Assembly (NCBI GenBank): GCA_963969595.1
Contig: OZ018412.1
Location: forward strand, 4,776,501 to 4,840,500
Direction: 5' to 3'
Origin: Neckera pumila
Lineage: Eukaryota; Streptophyta; Bryopsida; Hypnales; Neckeraceae
DNA length: 64,000 bases
Below the pieces are notes generated by a model. It saw only the letters and a list, made by a program, of their open reading frames with translations. It was not told the origin of the DNA and did not search any database. Position 1 is the stretch's first letter; each line of letters starts with the position of its first letter. The translations under genes were made by a program, and so were the position numbers. Below are positions 1 to 12,155 of the stretch, one piece after another.

Positions 1-172
1 TGTTTTAAATAACTTAAAAGATTATTACTTAAGGTAGGCATGCAACTTCATCTCTTTACAATAGATACAAATTTTTCATTCATGAACAATCACAAAATGT
101 AATGAAATGTAGTAAACTATGTATTTTAATGTTTAGATTTGTACTCACAAGTCCATTCTCTAGGAGTTAACC

Positions 173-423
173 CATTAGAGGGGATTTGGGGATCTTGTAG
201 GGCTGCAAGTTCCCCTGCATTTTCAGACTGCGGAAACGCAGCAGCAACAGCTGGCTGACATGGCACAGCAACTGCCACGTCATTTTTGGAAAAAAAATGG
301 CTTAAAATGATATTTTGGTAATAAAAAAAAATTCTGGCACGCCTGTATTGCCATTCATAGAATCTGACCAGATTAGCAAACGGGCCTCAAATGGCCCTCC
401 AAGGCCTCCAAATTCCCTCTAAG
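173..423. mobile_element. MITE family J, copy 1
   Basis: About 250 bp bounded by imperfect inverted repeats: the left end reads CATTAGAGGGGATTTGGGG and the right end GGCCTCCAAATTCCCTCTAAG. Inside is a conserved core (GCTGGCTGACATGGC...TGCCACGTCATTTT...AAATGATATTT) shared with 3626-3914 and 18599-18868. No ORF. A palindromic TA at the ends makes the target duplication ambiguous. The superfamily is not determined. Confidence 0.7.
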
Positions 424-433
424 ACTTTAATCC

Positions 434-1010
434 TTAACCCCTAAAAGGACCATGAGTGCAGATTTTGAACTATGAATGAATGGAAATACATCCTAAACTC
501 ACCAAAATGCATTTTTTCATCCATCAGTTTTGTTTAAAGATTCTTATATTAGTTCTTTAACATTTATACAGTTCAGATTATGAAGATTTTACTTTGCAAA
601 TATTTTGTAATTCAAAAGGTATTGGGAGGTCTAGTCTCAAAAATGTAACTTTTTCAGTTCAAAAAATGACCCTTCAAAAATGACTTGAATAAAAAAATAA
701 AATAAAAATCTTCAAAAAATACTATAATTAGAACTCAATATTTTGAACTTATAGAAAAAAAATCTTTTCAAAATCATAAATATTCAATCTACAATTGATT
801 TTAGAAGGAATTTCTAATTTCTAGCTTCAAATTTTATTGAAAAATATTGGTGTATATTTTTGTTGATCTAATTGTACGGATGTGATCTATAAATAGCATT
901 TACAACTATTGTTTGAGATTCATCATTAAAATATTCTTCTAAATTGCATTTTATAATAGATCTTCACAATTTTGGAAATCTGGACACCCCTCCGGTCCTT
1001 TAGGGATTAA
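434..1010 (+). mobile_element. TTAA element family E, copy 1
   Basis: The left end is TTAACCCCTAAAAGGACC at 434-451 and the right end GGTCCTTTAGGGATTAA at 994-1010, giving an inverted terminal repeat flanked by TTAA on both sides. The interior is AT-rich and has no coding potential. An inverted partial copy is at 11845-12155 (shared core around the CAATTGATTTTAGAA motif near 792). TTAA plus CCC ends are typical of the piggyBac superfamily; that assignment is inference. Confidence 0.6.
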
Positions 1011-1829
1011 AGGACCAAACGGTGTTTTTTGGCAACATAGCAATTTTGGGTAGCTCATTACAAATGGAAATTTTATTTTTTTTCTTTGAAAATTTTACAC
1101 AACATATGCCCAAGGAGTAACTTTAAGGTCTAACAATTTTCAAAACTTTTGACTACATGGTTAAAAAGTTATTGGATGATATGTCACTTTCAACGGTCGG
1201 CAGGTAGCTCAAAAAAATTCTGAATAATCACTTTTTAAAAAAATAAAAATTTGAAATTGGTTCTTTTTATTTTTATATACGTGTAAAGCTTTGTATTCCA
1301 TTTTGATTTATGAGATGAAAGTTATGAAGTGTTCTAGTTTGTGGGCAGTTATGGATTTCCTACTCTAAAATAAAATTTACTTTAAAGTCTTTTATTTAAT
1401 TCAATTTTAATATTTTTAGAAAAAAAAAAAAAAAATGATGTATACTGTTTATTGAAACATTACAACCGTTGAGATTGACATTTTTGAATTCCATAATTAA
1501 ATTCTTAACAATTTAGTCTTTTGAATCATTCTCTACTTCTTTCTACAACCAATTTTTTCCTATATGTTGTACAATCCAAATGATCTGAAATTTTTGAAAT
1601 TTTTGAAGCATGTAGCCAACTTGCTTTGAAGTTTAAATGCTAATATCTTGCAATCTACGTGGTGGAAAATTTTGAAATTTTTCCTACATATTTTCAAACA
1701 AGTTTACTACAAGATCCTACAGTTACATATGTCCAAAAATGTTTTTTTTCTAAAATTTAATACTTGTACTAGGAATGGCGGTTTTGGAGTGTTTTTGTGA
1801 AAACATAGTCTCTCACCTTTAGGGGTTAA
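1007..1829 (-). mobile_element. TTAA element family A, inverted copy
   Basis: This is the reverse complement of the 930-bp elements at 47258-48189 and 51729-52659. It begins AAAGGACCAAACGG...TTTTTTGGCAACATAG and ends GAAAACATAGTCTCTCACC then TTTAGGGGTTAA at 1829. Its CCCC terminus at the 1007 side is missing, and it shares the TTAA 1007-1010 with the preceding E element. Orientation is minus relative to the family. A poly(A) run at about 1420-1435 and numerous stops rule out coding. Confidence 0.65.
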
Positions 1830-1961
1830 CAACATGCCACTTTCTTTGGGCTTCCAAGGTTCTATGAAAATCATTGACAAGAAGTGCCTTTTGGATTATT
1901 TTGGAATGTTTTAATTTATTGGACCTATTTCTACAATGAATATGGCTTGCCAAGCACCACA

Positions 1962-2852
1962 TTAACCTCTAAAGGCCCAAGGCCTTTTTCCTACAAAAAA
2001 TCACTCTAAATTGCCATTTCTATAGCAAAGAATAAAATTATTTGAAAATTATTATTTTAACCATACGAACTTACACCTAACTAGTATGAGAATGTGGGGG
2101 GGAAATTTCAGAATTTTTGACAGCACAGATTGCACAATATTTGCGTTTAAAGTGAAAAAAATAAGTTTTTCAGCACATTGTGCAACTAGATTTTGTGACT
2201 TTGAGAATTTTTAACTTAAATTTTTGCACTATAGCGTTTTGAGCTTTAAATTTTTATAGTGGAGAATTGAGTAGAGAATCTAGCAAAAAAGAATTTAAAA
2301 AAAACTAATTTTCATTATTAAAAAAATTGTTAAGTAGGAGTAGGTATGAGATAGAAAGAAAATCTAAATTATTAATATCTTTTATATAGAATTAAAAGAT
2401 ACCAATCCCAATGGCGAGATTGTTCTAGCAAAAAAACCTAAACCACAGGGAATTTTTTTTTTAAATTTGTAAAAATTGCATTTAAAAATGAACCCTACAA
2501 GTTATCTTTTTCAAGAAGATGCTCTAAGTGCCCCAAAATAAGGTTGTTTGTAACTTTCTCATAACAAATCCAAATGGAATCTATAGGAGAATCTTCTTCT
2601 TTTTTTTTAAAATAATTTTTTGCAAAAAAAAATTTGCTACCTCTTCTTTCCTATCTTAAGCCTATTTGGGCATAACTTTTGTTCCCAGGCACCAATTGAA
2701 AAAAAATCATATTTTGTTTAAAGTGATACAAAGCTTATCTTTTTTCTATCTGCATAAAAAGTGTCAAGAAAATGGAACAAAAATTCAGCCCATAGGTACC
2801 TGCCCAACATCTCATTTATACCCCGAAAGGACAATCGTCCTTTAGGGGTTAA
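1962..2852 (-). mobile_element. TTAA element family B, inverted copy
   Basis: TTAACCTCTAAAGGCCCAAGG at the left and TCCTTTAGGGGTTAA at the right bound 891 bp that align in reverse with 5816-6726 and 30705-31622. The right terminus forms a palindrome in which CCCCTAAAGGAC faces GTCCTTTCGGGG (about 2821-2848). The short open frame at 2761-3021 crosses the element end and is not gene-like. Confidence 0.7.
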
Positions 2853-3625
2853 GACTACAAAGTCAAGCACTATTCACTATTCACTTTTATATGTACAAAC
2901 TACACAAACTTTGGACAAGCAACAAGACCCACACCCTACTCTAAGGAGATTTCTGATTGCCCCTTGGGCTATCGTCCAAGCAAGTGAATGTTGTCCAAGC
3001 ATTAAACATCTTCTACTTTAAAAAAATTGATATTACCACAATGAAGGTATTCCAACATCAAACAAAATATTTTCACGTAACTTCCTAAATGTTTGGATAA
3101 AAATAATAAAAAAATTCCATCAAGCGCTCCAATTCATCCATTAGACACAAAATGTCCACAACATTTTTTTTAGGGTTCATTAGTGAAGGAAAATACATCA
3201 AATTTTTCACAGATCTAATATAATTAATTGTAAAGGTTGTCCCTAGTTGTAACAATGGTGTTAGAAGAAGGTTTCACTTAGAACAATATAAAAGAAACAC
3301 AACACCAAACTCCATCAAACCCAAAATATTATGTCCTATGTTTTTCTCAAATTCCGACTCAGGGTCTAGCATTGCACATACTTTACGATAAACTCTAAAA
3401 AACAAACAATCTTGATGTTTACTTTTTATAGTTTACTTTTTATTTTGTCTCGGAAGACCTATCGTCCAATTTTCCTTTTATTTCACATTTTCTAGTTGTA
3501 ACCTGTATGTACAACCATCTCTAGGTATTGACAACCTAAGGAGCCTGATTAGACCTCTCTATTTTGGGGTGCAATTCGGTGCACAAATTGAACTTGAATT
3601 CCATAATAGTATTACATTTGATGTT
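2853..3625. other. AT-rich spacer, no gene seen
   Basis: No recognisable coding region, RNA gene or repeat end was found. It separates a B element from a J MITE. Confidence 0.5.
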
Positions 3626-3914
3626 ATTTGAGGCCTCTAAGAGACTGCAAGTTATCCTGCGTTCCTAGATTGCAGGAATGCTGGATAATTGCTGATTGAT
3701 GTGGCCGAGACTGTGCCACGTCATTTTAGAAGGAAAATAAAATAAAAAAATTGCTTCAAATGATATTTGGGGAAGATTTTTTTTCATTTTCATTTTTTCA
3801 TTTTAAATTCTAACAGCATTATTGCTGGTTTTTAATAGAGGAATAGACTGCGGGAACAGATTGCGGGAACAGGCTTGAAACGGCCCTCCAATAGGCCTCA
3901 AATCCCCTCTAATG
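3626..3914. mobile_element. MITE family J, copy 2
   Basis: ATTTGAGGCCTC at the left and GGCCTCAAATCCCCTCTAATG at the right give an inverted pair matching the J consensus. The left outermost bases have decayed. The core GACTGTGCCACGTCATTTT and CAAATGATATTTGG match the other two copies. Non-coding. Confidence 0.75.
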
Positions 3915-5214
3915 GATATTATTTCAAACTCCTAAATGGAGTGAACTGTACAAGCCTTTCTCAAGGCATACAACTTTCTAGATCAAAGTTATAATTTTGA
4001 AAAATCAATAAATAATAATAAATCCATTTTTCAGATTATTATTATTGTTTCTTTTCCTCTCATTTCAACTTCTGAAATAAGTGTAAAATCACGCTTGATC
4101 CTATCTTCTCCACAGAAATGTCAACTAAAAGCACACAAATTTGGGCCAGTACTTTCGGTACTTTCAGAAGTCAGGTTGTACTTGTCACCAAAATACAAAA
4201 CATCCTCTTTGTGCTTCAGAACTAAAAACTAAACAAATGAAAAGGACCATGCAAAACAAGCAAAAGTGGCAAGTGAAGGGAAGGTAGTTGGCCAAAAAAT
4301 TGTTTTTAGAATCCTTGTCCCTTCACATAAACAAAGAAGCAACATTACAGAATACAACTTGGACACCTGTCATGGAATAAGGTAGAACAATCCAATGTCG
4401 TCAATCTCCCAATTCTGACATCTAAGGTAAATAAAATACCGAAAACCACACATAAAATCAACCATTCCAAAACCCAACCCCTACTTTTGAAGGGAAAGTG
4501 AACATGGAGGATACTCCAAATCGTGAATATGACAACCTTATAAAGGGTTGGTTGGGGTATACTTTCTTATGTTTTATCTTCTTCTCCATGGCATGTTTTG
4601 ACACTACTAGTGTCATTTCTTAACCTTGTAACGTTGCCGCGGACACTAAGTGTCCAATGAAAGACAAAGAATCTTTACATGTAGGACAAAAGTGCAATTG
4701 TTCATCCTTGGAATTTCGTGCAAGAAAGGGAGGCCTTCTACAGTAGCTTGTCCTCAAATGTGCTTTTGGTTTCTTAAAGTAGATGATGCATACTGTATTA
4801 AAAAGGATGATTTCTATAGAGACCAATCTGTCCTTACAGGGTTTATGTGCATCAAATGGATTTTGACATCACCTACATGACTCCATTTTAGCCTCTACAC
4901 CTTGCATCTTTGTAAATTTGTAACGAGTTCACGATGCTTCCAAAACTTATGGAACCACTTGCATTTGGATTTATGGTTCTTCACCAATGTGTAAAAATTA
5001 TTATTAATTTTCTAGAGCATATTGGTTATGCTATAAAGCTTATTCGTGTGATTTTAGTATGATTACTTTATTAGACCCTCCCCTTTGCAACAATCACCCA
5101 CCCACTCCGATTACTACAATCTTAGCAACCTTTTAGCATCATGATAATGCACTTAGAAAGCAGACATGTGAGCATTGATGTGGTTTAGCATGGGTCTACC
5201 CACGCTTTACCAAT
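3915..5214. other. AT-rich spacer, no gene seen
   Basis: Short frames of up to 76 codons occur on both strands between 4620 and 4880, but they overlap each other and show no family resemblance. A 15-base palindrome GGACACTAAGTGTCC lies at about 4638-4652. Nothing else was recognised. Confidence 0.45.
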
Positions 5215-5360
5215 TTAGAGTTGGCTTACATGTGAAGTCAAGGGCTAGTGGACCTCACCAATCATTAGTGGGATGCGAGTCCGCTTTTTCTAGAGTTCAG
5301 ATCCCATTGATCATTGGTGAAGTCTACCGGTCCTCTATTCCACATGTAAGCTAGCTCTTA
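5215..5360. mobile_element. Fold-back MITE family I, copy 1
   Basis: Two arms of about 60 bp are inverted repeats: the left arm has GTTGGCTTACATGTGAA...GACCTCACCAATCATTAGTGGG, and the right arm is CCCATTGATCATTGGTGAAG...CCACATGTAAGCTAGC. A spacer of about 30 bp lies between. Related fold-backs occur at 25195-25372 and 34207-34346. No coding potential. Confidence 0.7.
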
Positions 5361-5518
5361 GTTCCAACAAATTTTGGAAAATTACACAAAATTCATTTCT
5401 TATTGCAAGATGTCTTTATTCTACTTGCAAATGACTTCTCTCAAACTTCTCAATCTTTGAAAAGTACGTGGTTGACAAATAGCTTATTAAAGGTACCTAG
5501 ATAGCAAATTTGCTTGGT

Positions 5519-5817
5519 AAAGTAGGGTGCTCTAAAAGCGCCCCTTCTCTAAAAGTGGCCATTAACATAGAGGTACATTTTACTTTCTTCAATGTACCAA
5601 TATTGTACATTGAAGGAGGTGATTGTTTTTAGTGATCTTTGCATGTCAACTTTAAAAATTTGTAACTCATTCCATGAAGGTCCAAAAATATAAAAAGACA
5701 TGGGTTGCCAATTCCATTTTTCTTCCTACAAAATTTGTATGAAATTATTTCAAGGAGTTTAGCTTCCCTCCAAATGCAATTAGCTCTTGAAAGGTCGCTT
5801 TAAGAGCATGCTACCTT
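5519..5817 (+). mobile_element. MITE family G, copy 1
   Basis: The left end AAAGTAGGGTGCTCTAAAAGCG and the right end CGCTTTAAGAGCATGCTACCTT are inverted repeats. The interior (GAGGTACATTTTACTTTC, CAATGTACCAATATTGTACATTG, TTTAGCTTCCCTCC) recurs at 31621-31946 and, more diverged, at 35280-35604. Its right terminus overlaps the TTAA that begins a B element. The end sequence and short target resemble Tourist/PIF-type MITEs, but this is not proven. Confidence 0.7.
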
Positions 5818-6726
5818 AACCCCTAAAGGACCATTGTCCCTTCGGGGGACAAATGCATTTTCGGGCACGTACCTACGGACTGAAATTTGGTCGTGATTTT
5901 TTGAAACTTTTTATGAAGATAGAAAAACTGATAAGCTTTGTGGGAATATAACTTTTTTCACAATTGGTGCCTGGGAAAAAAAGTTATGACCAAATAAGCT
6001 CAAAACAGAGGACGGCGGGCAACCAAAAAAAATAGACAAAAATTTGAATTTTTTTTTTATATCTTTTTTCTCATAGATTATATTTTTGTCTATTGGAAAG
6101 CTTTGATTCATTTCATTTGGATTTGTTATGAGAAAGTTATGGACATTCTTATTTTTCGGGCAATTAGAGCATCTTTTTGAAAAAAATAACTTCTAGGATG
6201 CATTTCTGAATGCAATTTTTAAAAAAATTCAATTTTTTTTCCATGGTTTATATTAATTTATAGAACAATCTCACCATTGGAATTAGTGTTGTTTAATTCC
6301 ATATAAAAGATATTAATATTTTAGATTTTTCTTCTATCTCGTACCTACTTCTATTTAACAATTTTTTAAAGAATGAAAATTAAGTTTTTTTGGATTTATT
6401 TTTTTTCTCTTGACTCTCAACTCAATTCTCCACTATAAATATTTAAAGCTCAAAATTCTATAATGCAAAAAATTTAAGTTAAAAATGTTCAAAGTCAAAA
6501 AATCTAGTCCCGCAATGTGCTGAAAAACTTGTTTTTTTCACTTTAAACGCAGATATCTTGCAATCCGTGGGGTCAAAAATTCTGAAATTTTTTCCATACA
6601 CTCTCATACTAGTTAGTTATAGGATCGTACGGTTTTATGTGAAGAGAAAACATTTTTCAAATTTTTTTAAATTTTGCTATAGAAATGGCAATTTTGAGTG
6701 ATTTTTGGCGGTCCCTTAGGGGTTAA
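5816..6726 (+). mobile_element. TTAA element family B, copy 1
   Basis: The 911-bp element begins TTAACCCCTAAAGGACC and ends TCCCTTAGGGGTTAA. Its left end is palindromic (CCCCTAAAGGAC...TGTCCCTTCGGGG, 5820-5847), followed by a second short hairpin TTGTCCC/GGGGACAA. The interior carries diverged copies of an AAAGCTTTG...GTTATG module. No ORF above 66 codons. It closely matches 30705-31622 in the same orientation. It is non-autonomous; the piggyBac-like label rests on TTAA plus the CCCC ends. Confidence 0.8.
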
Positions 6727-7191
6727 TCCCTAAGTGGTTTAGAGAACACATTATATCCTTTGGAATTATATATAACCCGTATTTGCCAACCTCCATGAAG
6801 TATTGGCCAAATATGTAAACTACAAAATCAAAGGTACAACAGTCATTGATTTCCATATGTTTTTAGAAACATATTGCAATGCTTACTATTGAAATGAAAT
6901 GCTGTTGAACATGCTAAAGTATGTATTTCTTGAGAAATACATGTACAGGAGATACTACTTCACAATATTTACAAAATTAGTAACATGTCCAATGCAACTT
7001 AGAAGTGTGCAGTTTGATAGAAAATTTTAGTGCTCATTCAACAAAACAAAACAAAATAATTAAATGTACAATAAATGATTCATATACAAGGCACACATAA
7101 CCATTTAGAGTAGCCCCACTCCAACACAAGGAAGCAACTCTTCAAATGTTCTACGCCATTGATCTTCTAAGAGTGGGGCTGCTCTTACGGG
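6727..7191. other. AT-rich spacer, no gene seen
   Basis: Single-copy-looking AT-rich DNA between two TTAA elements. No coding or RNA feature was recognised. Confidence 0.45.
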
Positions 7192-8159
7192 TTAACCCCT
7201 CACCGCCCAAGAGGACGAAAAGTGTCCCCACACAAACTTTGAAGCACTATAACTTTTGCAACCGATGTTTGAATTCAACAAAAATTGTCGGAAAAGTTGC
7301 GCATACCAGTCTAGTTTCTATGGTAAAATTTTCAGATCAATCCAAGACGAATTGAGTTTGCAAGAGCCATTTGAAGTTCACAAGGTCAACTTTTGTTCAG
7401 CACACTGCGTTGTGATAACTGCAACTTTGGGGGCTTGTATCTTTTTTCAAAATGGTCATTTTCAATAAAATGTCTAGGGTTTTGTATCCCTTAAGGTCTA
7501 GTTATTGTGGTAAAATTTTCATGCCAATCCAAGTTGTTTTGAATTCTTGGGAACAATTCGAAGTTCAAAATCTAGATATTATTGCATTCTAGTCAACTTT
7601 GGCAGCTTGTAACTACTTCATACGTGATCCTTTTAAAAAAATTCTTGTTGGGGAAGTTGCGTATACTTGTCTAGTTCTTGTGGCTAAAATTTCATATCAA
7701 TCCAAGAAGTTTTGATTGTCGGAGAAGCATTTTTGTAAAAGGAGGTTCAATTGTAGATGTGATTTTTTGCTCCTTTTTTCACTATTTTGGGACATTTCAA
7801 ATCCATTTTGTAGACACAATGATTCTTTTTTATGAAATTCTTTTCACCAAAGTGTTTATATTATGGTTTTGAATCACTTTGTAGCTTGAAGCTTTTTCAT
7901 TTGAGTAGGTTTAGAAATTGAATTTCACCTCCAAATGTGTTTTTAAGAAAATTTCAGCACCTTTTTTGAACACTAAAACATTATAATCTTTCAATCTAAA
8001 CGGTCAAATGATCCCAAATTTGTTCCACACCATCTAAAGCATACACACGACAATATTGTACGGTTGAGATCTTCATACCTCACTCTAATTTTGACTTTTC
8101 AGACATGCAAAGGCATGCATTTTTTAAGCATGGTTGGACTTTGGGCGGTGAGGGGTTAA
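7192..8159. mobile_element. TTAA element family D
   Basis: A 968-bp element has perfect 19-base ends including the target: TTAACCCCTCACCGCCCAA at 7192-7210 and TTGGGCGGTGAGGGGTTAA at 8141-8159. The interior holds at least three diverged repeats built around CTAGTT..TTGTGGTAAAATTT and TCAATCCAAG (near 7310, 7500 and 7670). Frames of 64-70 codons inside are not recognisable proteins. It is the best-preserved TTAA terminal structure in the window but a different family from A and B. Confidence 0.8.
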
Positions 8160-8184
8160 TAGACATGTTTGCTTTGTCACTACT

Positions 8185-8218
8185 ACCGGTATCCCCTGAA
8201 AACCGGTATCCCCTGAAA
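8185..8218. repeat. 17-bp tandem duplication
   Basis: ACCGGTATCCCCTGAAA is present twice in direct tandem. Confidence 0.85.
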
Positions 8219-11200
8219 GGAATAATCACAGATCTACCAATTAATTAACCTAACTAACACTAATATCACTGCTAAGTCACAGGAAGGTTTGCTGAAGGAC
8301 GGACTGGAAGGTGCTATTGCTCCCCAAATTTGACCATTATGTTATTCATATTTATTTATTTATTATTTATTTTTAATCAAATTCTTTTAATTCATTGCAA
8401 GAAGTTATTCATATTCAGAGTGAGAAAAGCTGAGCTCTGTGAGCTGCCCTTCCTTTCAGCCAGTTCCTGTCATTTTCTCTTCTTATTTTTTAGTGTTTTT
8501 TTCGGCACAGACTTAAACGAAGATTTCAGGCTTGGCTTCATGTCCCTTTCCCGTTCAGTTGAGGTGATTTGTCTCTAATTATTATTGTTACAGCCTAAAC
8601 GAAATTAGTAGGCTGTCTGCCTGGGCAGGGAGTGACGCTTTTGCAGAGTGGGTCAGTGATGTAATTATGGGGAGTGAGGACATAGTCATGGGATCCCAAT
8701 GGGATTTTACACCCCCTGTACTGATGGAATATTGGCCCTTCCCAACGGTTCAAACTACGTATAAAATTCAGCAAAACCAGCAGTAGACCTTACTCAGTCC
8801 CTGTCAATTGATAATTACACTTAGTACTTTGAAAAAGAAAAAAATTATATTAAAAACGACATGGTAATTAGAGTTTCAATGACTTAATTTTCGAAAGTAA
8901 TATTTTACTCTTATAGGACTCCCAACACTTGTGGGCTGACAGACTTGTCCACAGGGAGCTTCCTTCAAGACCCTCCCCGGGTTTTTCAAATAAAGTAAAA
9001 TAATAAGAAAGCCTGGCTGTGGAAATGCGGAATTGCAGTATAGTCTCAGTATATTGTCAAAATGTTTCATGGTATTGATGACTTCAGAGGAATGAATTGG
9101 TTTAATTACTGAGTTTTGTCGATAATTATTATTGTTATGCAGACTGGTTTTCAGGTCTGTATTGTATTCTAAAAGGTTAAGTAAAGATAGGAAGCGCATT
9201 GTGTACCGTTTGGTCACTGTGCATAGATACAGGTATTGAATTCAAATTTTTTTATTTGCTAAAGAATGGCAGATCAGGGGTTATTTTACATGTATTTGAG
9301 TCAACCCATTTTCGAAAAAGAAATGGTACATTTATAGGCAGTCAAAGCAAGAACATCATGTAGCTTCCTATTTGGGACTCTAGGGGGAGACTATTCTTGT
9401 CCTTTTGAATTTTAATGTGGCTCTTTTACTTCCCTACATGGTTCCAATAAAAATCCAAAAGCACCTCTATGCAATGAAATTCCGTTTCATTTGTTTCAAA
9501 AAAAAGAAAAAAAGAAGAAAAAAAAAACATTATGAACAATGAAACTATGAGTGAACCTTTGGGCATGTGTAGAAGTTGCATGAGTATATTCATTGAATTC
9601 ATTAAATGGTGACTTCCCACCCCAATTCCAAAACTTCGAGCCCCAATTGTATACTCATCAATGCAATAAAAACTACATTAGAATGCAACATGACCAAATT
9701 GGATTTAGAAGTAAAGCTCCGAATTGGATTGAATACGACAATGGGTTTGCTTACCTTATGCCTACATGATTCATAATTACCAAAAATATGCAACTTCAAT
9801 TCATGAGAAGCTAGGGTTGATTTTGGACACCTACCTTCAACTATTTTATATTTTATTCATATGGTATTAAAAAAAACATGCTAAAGGAAGTCTATAACCC
9901 ACTTCTATTGTCAAGACAGTCCTACAAAATTTAAATGGTTTAATAATGGAAATCATGGTTAAAGGCTTATAAGAACAATTTTGGATGCTACCTTAACCTA
10001 GGGTGCCATGTTGTGTTGACAATGATACTAAGAAGATGTGCTTGAGTCTCCATATCACCCATTTTAAGGGTTGTTTGTATAACTATAGCACTAATGTTTC
10101 CAATGTTTCCTCCATAAATGGCATCATCAAATAGGACTCTTCATAAGTTAGTGAAGCTTTCTATGTAAGGCAAAATTTTGAAATTCTAAACACTAATTTA
10201 GCATTAGTGAAGCAAAATCTGAGAGACAGGTTCAAGCCATGTTAGATCCATTTATCTACTAGAAGTTACTTTGAAAAGTGGAAGAGGCTGAAGGATTGAA
10301 ATAAAATTGCTATAAAATAATTGTAGTGTATTTGGAACTCAATAGGAAAAGGCCCACTCCAAATCACCCTCATTATAAAAGCTTGAAGTGTTACATTTAG
10401 TAATGCTCTTATCAAGTTTTTAAGGACTTACTAAAATATTTTGTAATAATGATTATTCACAAATGAATACTCTCATGAACTATAGCAAAGATCCTTGAAA
10501 ATTGCACTACTTGGACATATTCATTTCAAAATCTATTATAGCAAAATTTTAAAAAAAGGAACATGTAATAAAAAAAAGACTTTATCTTAATATCTTGACT
10601 TTTTGTGTATTTTCAAATATATACCATTTTTGACAAGAATAAATTGATACTTTGTTGCATACACAACAATTTTAAAGGGGTTTAATAATATATCCTCAAA
10701 TATTTAGATTTTGATATTGATTTTTGGTATTCAAGTTTAGGTAATACGTATTCAAAAAATGAAAATACAAATCTACCAACTTAAAATGAATATGTGTATA
10801 TGCATTTTTGGCAAACTATTAAAATCCAAACTTTGGTAAACAAAATAATAGGATATACTAGCAAGATAACATTGGATTGTTCATAGTGTCATGACATATA
10901 TATACTCTTATAGTATTTAGTATAATACATGTAAATATTGAAATTTATATTGTTTTTTAAATGAAGTTAGAAATGACATGGACATATTAAAATGTATACA
11001 CAACACATGTAGATAGTTTGAAAAAAAACATCGGTCATGAATACAATCCATTACTTTATAAAATGCAAAGTTGTTGAATAATCATGTAATACACTTGAAA
11101 TAAAGCATATGAGATTGTATATAATAAATTATTATGAAATGCATGGTAATTGGCATTACCCTATATGTAGGTCAATTTCGTAAATAATTAGGGAAAATTT

Positions 11201-11844
11201 GGAATATGTCTAAATTTTTTAAAATTGTACAATTATTTTTTAGATTAAAATTTTTTTTTTTTGCTAATTCTGAATATTCCAAAAATTATTCTTGAATTTT
11301 CTTAGAAAAATAGCACATTTATGCATGAATTGAAAAAATTAAATCCAAAATTAGGGGTGTCAAAAATTTAGAAAGAGCAAAGTGCCAAAAGCCATAACAT
11401 TCCAATTGAGCTACCAAATTGTCCAAATTCTAAAATTAAATTATTTTGTCACTAATGTGCCGAATTTGACATGAACATACGGTAGTAGGTTTGGATAGAA
11501 GATAGTAAAAAAGAAAGGAGATGAATATTTGTACATGTAATATTTTGTGTGAGTTTGTGTAAATGTATATGCCATTGGGATAGGCGTTCTACGCAACCAC
11601 AAAATTGAAAGTAAATTTAAACATTTCTATGATAGGATCTAAATGTAAGTAGAACTTGTAGAATTACTATCTTCAAAACTATATTTAATATTTCTTTCCT
11701 TTTTTAATTTAAAAATAACAATGTTTGAACATTCAAATAATGAATTGAAAAATTGAAAACTTCAATCTAGTTCTTTTTGAAGAGTTTGTGCAAATTCTAG
11801 AACAATCCAAATTACATAATTAGTGACATTAAATCTAATAATCT
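8219..11844. other. Long AT-rich region without recognised gene
   Basis: 8219-9240 is slightly richer in GC and looks single-copy. The longest frame is a 113-codon minus-strand frame at 8876-9217 that I do not recognise and that has no supporting signals. From about 9240 to 11844 there is only AT-rich DNA with purine and T runs (for example about 9497-9528). No RNA gene or repeat end was recognised. Confidence 0.45.
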
Positions 11845-12155
11845 TATCCCCTTAAGGACCAAGGGATGGTCCAGATTTCTGAAATTGTAAAGGTGCACCA
11901 TAAAAAAAAATTTAGAATAATAATTTAATGATGACTTTCAAACAAAAATTTTAAAGTATGATCCATAGATAATATCCATACAATTAAATCAATTAAAAAT
12001 TCTTTCTAAAATTGATTGTAGGCTGATATTTGTAATTTTCACAAGACATTTCCTCTTTAAATTTTACAATATTAAGATCTAATTATGGTGATTTTGTACG
12101 ATTTAAATTTACTTGTTATTTCAAATGTTTTTGAGGGGTCATTTTTGAGTATAGG
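11845..12155 (-). mobile_element. TTAA element family E, truncated inverted copy
   Basis: It begins TTATCCCCTTAAGGACCAAG (a decayed TTAACCCCTAAAGGACC end) and continues as the reverse complement of 434-1010, including TTCTAAAATTGATTGTAG. The right part fades near a GAGGGGTCATTTTTGA stretch without a TTAA end. A palindrome GGACCAAGGGATGGTCC sits just inside the end. Confidence 0.5.

Noticed and set aside
4638..4652. GGACACTAAGTGTCC palindrome as an operator site
   Set aside because: A single short palindrome with no gene next to it; expected by chance in this length of sequence.
8876..9217. 113-codon minus-strand frame
   Set aside because: No family resemblance, no promoter or splice context, and composition is consistent with chance.
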